From Aspidapion aeneum (lineage: Eukaryota; Arthropoda; Insecta; Coleoptera; Brentidae), in NCBI GenBank assembly GCA_963576565.1, contig OY755047.1, forward strand, positions 23,939,171-24,003,170: DNA of 64,000 bases. Direction: 5' to 3'. How positions within the stretch are numbered: the stretch's first letter is position 1; each line of letters starts with the position of its first letter. A program made the translations under genes and the position numbers. Shown here piece after piece: positions 57,701-64,000 of this stretch. The notes below the pieces were generated by a model that did not search any database, was not told the origin of the DNA, and saw only the letters and a list, made by a program, of their open reading frames with translations.

Positions 57701-60700
57701 CCCTTCACAAATATAGAGCTATGCTTTAAGATTTTTTTTTACACCATTTTACTAGTTTCCTCCTCCCTCTCACCTCCACCACCTTCACTCAATGAAAGAC
57801 AACACTGTTCGCGTCCGTAGAAAATCTACACGTACTTTTTGGGTAAATTTAAATGAATTGCTTGGATTTACATAGTGCTTTTTATAAGGCTGAATAAGAA
57901 TTAAACCTAAAAGTTGGACAAAAAAATATTTCAATAAAAAAAACACCCAACTGCTAAATTTACTTGTAACTACTAGTCGCAGTTACAAAATTACCCAATA
58001 ACCTGATTCATGAAAAAACAAAACTGTAAAATTTCGTAAGTGCGTTTTTGGCATCAAAACTAAAAATTGAAGCATGTCGTACATTATAGGTATACTTATC
58101 AATTTTGTACTCAACTGGGTAAAAAATATATTTAGATTCTGGGAATCGGTCACTAAAAATCTATCTTTTTTGTTTGTGACGTCTTAGTTTAAAACTGAGA
58201 GGTCACAAACAAAAAAGATAGATTTTTAGTGACCGATTTTCAGGATCTAAAGTATATAATTTACAATTTAAATGTTCATGTACAGTAGGTGTTTTATAAA
58301 CCACTTTTATTTATGATTCCAAGATTGTTGTCTGTTCTGTGTAGGAAAAGAGATTGTTCTTTGGGTCTTATAAAATACACATTTAGTTTAAAACGCTCTT
58401 GAGTTTTTATTAAATTAAAGTTACTTAAAACTACAATAATATAAAAGGCTTAATAGAGACAATCGTACAGTTCAGGAATATTATTTTAAATTACAACAAA
58501 TGCCAGGGATTCAAAAAGAAGAATATGTCTGATCCTGGTTGAAACTAAAACGTCACAAAGAAAAAAGATAGATTATTATTGACCGATTCTCCGCATCTAA
58601 AATATATTTCTAATAATGTCCGGTTATCAGTAATTGCGTTGGATGAAACCACCTTGTATACTTTATGTTTCGCCGATGATCAGATAGTGGTGGCTCAGGA
58701 TTATGACGACCTCGAATATATGACACGAAAACTAATAGAAGAGTACAATAAGTGGGGACAAGAGGTTAAGATCAATAAGACAGAATATATGTGTATTGGT
58801 GGAACGAAACAGGATCTAATCTTAAATACTGGGCAGCGAATTCAGTCCTGTGATGAGTATCAATACTTAGGTCTAAAAATTACAGCTGACGGAACACTAG
58901 ACAAAGCTATAAAAGATAGAAACGTACAAGGAAGAAAAGCAATAACTTTATTAAATGGAATAATTTGGGACCAAAGTATATCAAAACATAACAAAAAGCT
59001 TATATATAACACCATTGTAAAAAGGGGTAGGGGACAATTCGCCGCGGCCGATTCGCCGCAGCCAATTCGCCGCGGCCGATTCACCGCGGGACAAGTCGCT
59101 GCCGGCCGATTCGCCGCGAGATTTTTTATTTTATGATGTTACCATTGGCAATTGTTTAAACAGTTTTAGTTAGCTTGACTTCATATAATATATTTGTTTA
59201 TTTGTTTGATCATAACTTTTTTGAAACTTTTCCAACTAGGTATTTAGGGTTAGTATACAATTCAACAATTTTTTCTATTAGAAAAATAAATAAAATGGCG
59301 GATCCAAAATGGCGGATTTTCCCATTTATGAACCGATTTGCATCAAACTCGGAACTTTAAGATCTTTCAGGTCGCTGATTATTATTTTTAACTTAATTTT
59401 AAAAAATCCAAATGGCGGTTCCACAATGGCGCACTTTCTTATTTATAAACCGATTTGCCTGAAACTTGAAGCAAGGTAACTCAATACAATTTTTAATCTA
59501 AATTTTAAAACCTGAAAATGGCGGATTCCTCGGGGCCTAGGCCCCCCCCAAGCCTAAGATTTTTTTAGATATTTTTCACATATTTCATGAATAAAAAGAT
59601 TAAAGAGTATAAAATTCGCCATCATGAGGCTTCGCCTCCTCCCCCAGAGAAATCAGCCCCCCCCCCAATTTTGAGGCAAATCGGTTTATAAACAAGAAAG
59701 TGCGCCATTGTGGAACTGCCATTTTGATTTTTTGTAAATTTTAGTTAAAAATAATAATCAGCGAGCTGAAAGATCTCAAAGTTCCGAGTTTGATGCAAAT
59801 CGGTTTATAAATGGAAAAATCCGCCATTTTGGATCCACCATTTTAATTTTTTTAAATTTAAGTCAAAAATTGTATTAAGTTACCTTAAGCGCGGCGATGT
59901 TTCAAGTTTGAGGCAAATCGGTTCATAAATAGGAAAATCCGCCATTTTATTTATTTTTCTAATAAAAAAAATGTTGAATTGTATTATACTAACCACCAAA
60001 TAACTAGTTGATAAAGTTTGAAAAAGTTATGATCAAACAAATAAACAAATATATTATATGAAGTCAAGCTAAATAAAACTGTTTAATCAATTGCCAATGG
60101 TAATATCTTTAAAAAAAAATCTCGCGGCGAATTGTTCCCGCGGCGAATCGGCCGGCGGCAAATTGTCCCGCGGCGAATCGGCCGCGGCCCATCGGCCGCG
60201 GCGAATTGTCCCATCCCCGTAAAAAGTATTATTACATACGGCTCAGAAGTATGGCCAATCAAAGATAGAACAGAAAAAATGCTTTCCGCTACGGAGATGG
60301 AATATTGGAGAAGAGCAGCAGGAAATCAAAAAGAGAAAGAGTTACAAATCAAAAAATAAGAGAAATTATGACAGTGGGTGAACGTACTTTAGTGGATGAT
60401 ATAAGAACAAAACAACTGGTGTGGACATGTACACAGAATGGATGATGGAAGACTACCTAAAAAAATATTACAATGGAAACCAAGTGGCCGAAGAAAACGA
60501 GTAAGGCCGAGGAGAAGCTGGAGGGAAGAAATAGACAGTGAAATAAGAATAAAAGGCCTAGATGATGAATTATGAGCAAACAGAAACGAGTGGAGATTGG
60601 GTATCGGAAGACGTAGAACGTTGTGAAACCGATAAATATATATATATATATATATATATTTATACGTTTGCGTACGATGAATATAGCCGACGTCAACTAA

Positions 60701-63700
60701 AACAAACATTCCTCCCCCCCCTCGCGCGAGAACAGCCACACATACATCGCTGAAAAACGGGTAAAATTGAAACCTTGCCCCGGGCGGCGCTGCTGTCTTG
60801 TAATTATTTACGCTAAAAAAGTTCACCCAATTAATCATTTTTTGTTAACCACAGATAATAAAAAATACTCTGCCAATCTATGGGCACCTAACCTCACACT
60901 AGGTACTATAGTTATAGTGTGAGCTAATATAACCAAAAACTGAAATATATTTTATTCAACTCCAGACTCAATTACCTTTCGTTTGATACCACACAAGCCA
61001 TGTTTTGACTTAAACTCAAATGTTTTAAATCTACCCCCACCCTTTAAAAAAAAACTAAAATGTATTTTGTTTAACTCCAGACTCAATTACCTTTCGTTTG
61101 ATATCACACACGCCATATTTTCACTTAAACTCTAATTTTTGACATCTACCCCCACCCTTTTTTTAAAAATAAACTAAAATTCATTTTTTTAACTCCAGAC
61201 TTAATTACCTTTCGTTTGATATCACACACGCCATATTTTCACATAAACTCTAATTTTTGGAATCTACCCCCACCCTTTTATTTGGCTTGCGTTCCGTGGA
61301 TTTTGTTCATTTTTAACTGGGACCATCACGACCCAAGACCCAACTTAGGTACCAAATTTCATTAAAATCGGACAAGCGGTTTTTGAGTTATGCGGGTTGG
61401 TCGTTACAGACAGACATACAGACAGCCAGACAGACAGACAGACAGCAAAACAAAAAAGTTTCAAAATCATCTGAAACGCAAAGATATATAAAAATTTTTG
61501 AAATCGGAGCAACTATTTTTTTCTCGAAAAAATTAAATCACCATAGCTCACACTACTTATATAGTAGTAGTGTGAGCTAAAACTTGACAATCATGTCATA
61601 AGGGAACATTTAACTTTTTTAAATAAATCAATTAAAAATACTGTTTGTTTTGGGAGGGCACTGCCCCTTCGCCCTCCCTGTAGCAGCCGCTACTGGTCCT
61701 TAACTCTGCTTACCTGCAGTCTCATTTTCTCTCTCCTCCTCAAAGAGTTCCTCCTTGGGTTTGACTAGGGATACGGCATGAGGCCCCGGACTGGCACTTG
61801 GTGTAGTCTGTGCACTACTTGTCACAGTATGCGTTTCGCTTATGGCTATTTGTGCTAAATTATTATACTCTGAAGGATTCTGCGCCTCGTTAATTATTGC
61901 CAAAGGATCTAGCAACTGTTTTTTGCTAGGTGGAGGCGCTAAGGACTGATCTGAGCTACTTATACTTGAATTGCTGTATATTGGAGAAAAGTTATTACTG
62001 AGGACAGGTATTGGTGCAGGTTGAAGAGTGGCTGCACTGTATAAGGGATTTGGTTGGGGTGACTCTAAGGGTCGAGGACTCATCATGTCTCGTGTACGAG
62101 AATTGGGGGAGGGTCGAGGGGGTTTCTTATGTGAGGATGTAGATCTGGGAGGACGTTTTTGGAAATTGTGAATGGGGGTTGTGGTGGTGAAGGATAAGGT
62201 ACTTTTTGGTGCGGAAGTTGCCCCATTTGGTGGGTCCTAAAATTAATAAAATTGAAGAAATCAATATTTTCACTTGGATATTATAGCAGTTCAAATTATT
62301 TAACTGGGTTCCGGAACAGCGCATAATTATTTAGAGAAACACAAAGTCTAAAAACAAAATTTGTACAAAATATTTAGGTTTGATGTTTTGATGTGATCAA
62401 ACCTAGGTTAGGTTTTAATTCAAAACCCAGATAAAACAGCCCTTCGTTCCCTTCTTTATCAAGAACAACGCTTACGTAAGGTTATTCCATCCTGGAAGTC
62501 TGGCGGGGTAGCCCCTGCGTGATGCAGTGACCCTAAGCCCTAACCTGACGCAGCTGACACAATAGATCAGTGAACCATTTCTACACTTTACGGTTCTTAT
62601 GTTTTACCTTTCTATACATATTTTTACCTTCCTAGCACGCGCAGCAATGGCTAGAGAAGGTATTGTTTCCGACGAAAACATTTTTTTTGAGATAACGCCG
62701 AAAATGTGTTTTTTTGATGTATTTTGACCTATTCTAGCAATATCGTCGTGATGTCTGGCTGTGTGTGTGCGTGTGTGTGTATTTTTTTTCTGTCCGTAAC
62801 TCAAAATAGCTCCTATACCGTTAAACCGATTTTCATAAAATTTTTAAGTAAAAGAGTCTTCGACACGAGCTGATTAGATTTTGGTCAAAATCCATTAATG
62901 CTAATAACAGGTTATTTAAAAATGCAAAAACGGAGCATCGCACCTATATGCGGTTTTCGGAATATAGTAGACTACATTTGGCTCAATAATTTGTGTTATA
63001 ACTAAAAACTTCGTAGGAGCTTTAGTTTTTGACATATTTACAAAAAACTTTTTTAAGGCTGATTATCATAGCTTCACTTGAAGTGTGCTAATAGGCTAGC
63101 CAGGAAGGTATCAGATCTGTCATGGATCCATTTATTTTTTATAAATTCAGTTTTCGACGATTTTTTTTAAAATTAATTTCTATTTTTACTAAGTCTGGTT
63201 TGTAGGCTAAATTAATTTAAAAAACTTTCTGACAATTAAAATTATTTTCTACTAGGCTAGAACCAAAGTGAAAACAATTTCATGCCAAGAGCGTGGGTAA
63301 AACAAACAATAGAAAAGAGATGTCTAAGAAAATTTACCATGTAGGTATTTACAGACAGTAAATTCAAATCAAAATTTGAAGAGATAGGGTTGAGTACTGG
63401 TGGAGAAGACTGAGAGAAGTTTTGTAGCGATAACTATTACAGAACATTGAAATATACAAACACACGATTTTAAATTTCCCGCACCGTGACAAAGTGCTAA
63501 TGACGTAGGCAATATGGCCGCGCGGCTGACCTATGAGAAAGCAGCATTGAAGTGACGTCACATGAGACGGTCTCTCCCCGCAGCCCACGAGAATCGTTGG
63601 CTGCGGTCTCTCCTTACGGGACCATTTTCAGGTCTACACGTATTTTATAGTAAGTCTGTTTTCATCCATAAATATTTGCGCAATCATAAACAATTACGCG

Positions 63701-64000
63701 GCTTAAATATGAAATATGAATGAACCAAAGTGATCTTAGCAATAAAAATTTAGCCAAAATTGACCTTAAAAAACTGTCTTTAGTAAGTCTGAGTGAGCTC
63801 TGAAGTTAGCAAATAAAATGCGAATGGCCTTAAAATAACGGACTGTCCGTTGAAAAACCGGACATATGGCAACCCTTAATAAACTCACCGTATTATCAGT
63901 CAACCCCTTGACTTTTAAAGCCTGTGCAACCCTCATAAAGATGGGAATTTCCTCCTGACTGACACTAACTTCCCCTTGGTACATGAAATGAACCACATTG
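51723..64000 (-). CDS. BTB-FLYWCH protein, mod(mdg4)-like (5' end beyond window)
   Basis: Four exons: >64000-63889, 62236-61714, 55814-55641 and 52042-51723 (stop TAA). Borders are ACG|GTGAGT, TTTTAG|G, GCAG|GTAAG, AGCAG|GT, CCTG|GTGAG and TTTCAG|GC; all phases agree. The first exon ends a BTB domain (HFMYQGEVSVSQEE...KVKGLTDNT), which mediates dimerisation. The next two are Ser/Pro-rich linkers holding a PKEELFEEE patch. The last encodes a FLYWCH-type zinc finger: GKGQLVLIRDGHMYTF, then LWVC, NCKGC and HNH. BTB plus isoform-specific FLYWCH exons is the layout of Drosophila mod(mdg4), a chromatin and insulator factor made by trans-splicing. The assignment rests on architecture and on KGLTDN at the BTB end. 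Other isoform exons may lie outside the window. Confidence 0.75.
52483..52573. repeat. Two consecutive perfect hairpins upstream of the FLYWCH exon
   Basis: TAAGGTAACTGA (52483-52494) pairs with TCAGTTACCTTA (52519-52530). CACCACCCTT (52548-52557) pairs with AAGGGTGGTG (52564-52573) around a 6-base loop. They lie about 440-530 bases upstream, in gene sense, of the terminal exon. Confidence 0.75.
52574..55640. other. Intron before the FLYWCH exon
   Basis: AT-rich, no recognised exon. At about 54790-54930 a degenerate repeat of roughly 15 bases, of the type GCGC.GACC.TTTGG, is present. No other repeat borders seen. Confidence 0.5.
55943..56230. repeat. Dispersed repeat, copy B
   Basis: Matches 47781-48122 with several indels, strongest over CCACGGCCTTGTATTGATCA. 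Same orientation as copy A. Confidence 0.7.
56272..57075. mobile_element. Palindromic element 6
   Basis: The left arm (56272-56535) and right arm (56885-57075) are inverted copies. Mirrored blocks include TGATTTTAAGAAAAAAACTT, CTACAGGGTGAT and GGGGTCATGCCCCC. The spacer between them carries no recognised gene. It lies in the intron between the two linker exons of the BTB gene. Confidence 0.75.
57590..57775. repeat. ~115-bp tandem duplication, pyrimidine-rich
   Basis: CATTTTACTAGTTTCC.CCTCC and the preceding AAATATAGAGC phrase occur twice in tandem, at about 57580-57670 and 57708-57770. Confidence 0.55.
58132..58249. repeat. ~48-bp hairpin, with a third arm copy at 58552-58600
   Basis: GGTCACTAAAAATCTATCTT and its complement pair across a 21-base loop (58181-58201), extended by TTAGAT/ATCTAA. 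A diverged single arm, GTCACAAAGAAAAAAGATAG, recurs at 58552 immediately before the retrotransposon relic. Confidence 0.75.
59025..60218. mobile_element. Palindromic element 7 with GC-rich ends and 8-bp duplication
   Basis: The ends, GGGTAGGGGACAATTCGCC and GGGGATGGGACAATTCGCC, are inverted and flanked by GTAAAAAG on both sides (59017-59024 and 60219-60226). Each end is followed by several CGGCCGATTCGCCGCGG-like blocks, in sharp contrast to the AT-rich rest. The whole element is an imperfect palindrome: AATGGCGGAT/ATCCGCCATT and GATCATAACTTTTT blocks are mirrored. The centre (59528-59690) is occupied by a C-rich MITE. Removing it and one duplication restores the retrotransposon reading frame. 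No transposase. The 8-bp duplication would fit hAT-like or P-like transposition; the class is open. Confidence 0.9.
59528..59690. repeat. Short C-rich MITE, copy 3, at the centre of element 7
   Basis: GGCCCCCCCC runs flank TTTTTCACATATTTCATGAA, the block shared with the copies at 27560 and 42810. Confidence 0.65.
60636..60659. repeat. (TA)n microsatellite, tail of RTE relic
   Basis: An uninterrupted run of about 12 TA units that directly follows the end of the RTE-like relic. Confidence 0.85.
60893..61579. mobile_element. Helentron/DINE-like element candidate
   Basis: Hairpins built on the same motif stand at both ends: CTCACACTA/TAGTGTGAG at 60893-60923 and TAGCTCACACTACT with complement at 61544-61579. 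Between them are three tandem units of about 116 bases (each with AACTCCAGACT.AATTACC and CTACCCCCACCC), then ATTAAAATCGGACAAGCGGT and a (GACA)n run at 61408-61443. Terminal hairpins, a minisatellite and a microsatellite are the layout of nonautonomous Helentrons. No Rep or helicase is encoded. Confidence 0.5.
62237..63888. other. Intron between BTB and linker exons
   Basis: No exon recognised. It holds the second copy of the ATCCTGGAAG.CTGGCG block (62490-62556), a GT microsatellite (62760-62781) and, at 63568-63612, CCGCAGCC and GGCTGCGG forming a hairpin framed by GGTCTCTCC direct repeats. GTTGCCATATGTCCG near 63860 resembles other hAT-derived fragments. Confidence 0.5.

Larger units (their letters stand above)
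58615..60635 (+). pseudogene. RTE-like retrotransposon relic, split by a foldback element
   Basis: 58615-59024 reads the RT palm and thumb: LCFADDQIVVAQDYDDLEYM, NKTEYMCIGG, YQYLGLKIT, then a segment up to IYNTIVK. After the insertion at 59025-60218 it resumes at 60219: ITYGSEVWPIKDRTEKML, a one-base deletion near 60322 that shifts the frame, then the C-terminal VDDIRTKQLV and GRRKRVRPRRSWREE parts. A TGA stands where a codon should read through near 60571. The end is followed by a (TA)n run at 60636-60659, fitting the simple-repeat tails of RTE elements. The 5' part of the element is absent. Confidence 0.85.

Noticed and set aside
60389..60838. 149-residue minus-strand frame
   Set aside because: Antisense of the RTE C-terminal part and the (TA)n tail.

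Overview
The window reads as nuclear DNA of an insect with a large, transposon-rich genome. The evidence is GT-AG introns, an insect-type set of mobile elements (Ty3/gypsy, RTE-like, mariner, hAT and Harbinger MITEs, foldback elements), and host genes that include a THAP protein and a BTB-FLYWCH protein. A beetle is a reasonable guess, but nothing seen here fixes the order. No rRNA, tRNA or CRISPR was seen.

Layout. 1-14205 is one nearly complete Ty3/gypsy retrotransposon on the minus strand. Its left LTR is cut by the window edge; pol and gag are intact and joined by a -1 frameshift site; an odd 7-kb A-tract-rich leader follows; the right LTR is complete. It abuts an RTE-like retrotransposon relic (14206-15060). 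15147-20170 is nested DNA-transposon debris: a TA-flanked MITE, a hAT-type element holding a deleted mariner, and a second mariner relic holding a hAT MITE. 21977-27460 (minus) is a THAP-domain gene with three reconstructed exons. Its introns hold a ~490-bp tandem array built partly from its own third exon, a minisatellite and a 1.1-kb foldback element.

27.5-31.5 kb separates the THAP gene from a divergently transcribed gene and carries several MITEs, some nested. 31555-39332 (plus) is calcyclin-binding protein (CacyBP/SIP): five exons, 232 residues, every intron phase consistent. Its introns carry a hAT MITE and a second mariner copy. 39.4-51.7 kb has no recognised gene and is dominated by long imperfect palindromes. 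51723 to beyond the right edge (minus) is a BTB-FLYWCH gene resembling mod(mdg4), with four phase-compatible exons; its introns hold an RTE relic split by a foldback element, another palindrome and a Helentron-like element.

How the parts relate. The two best-supported host genes next to each other, THAP and CacyBP, are head to head. CacyBP and the BTB-FLYWCH gene converge. The striking theme is palindromic DNA: at least seven long inverted-repeat elements, two of them sharing a core despite unrelated outer arms and each flanked by 9-bp target duplications. All functional statements about families rest on recognised motifs; no database search or alignment program was run.
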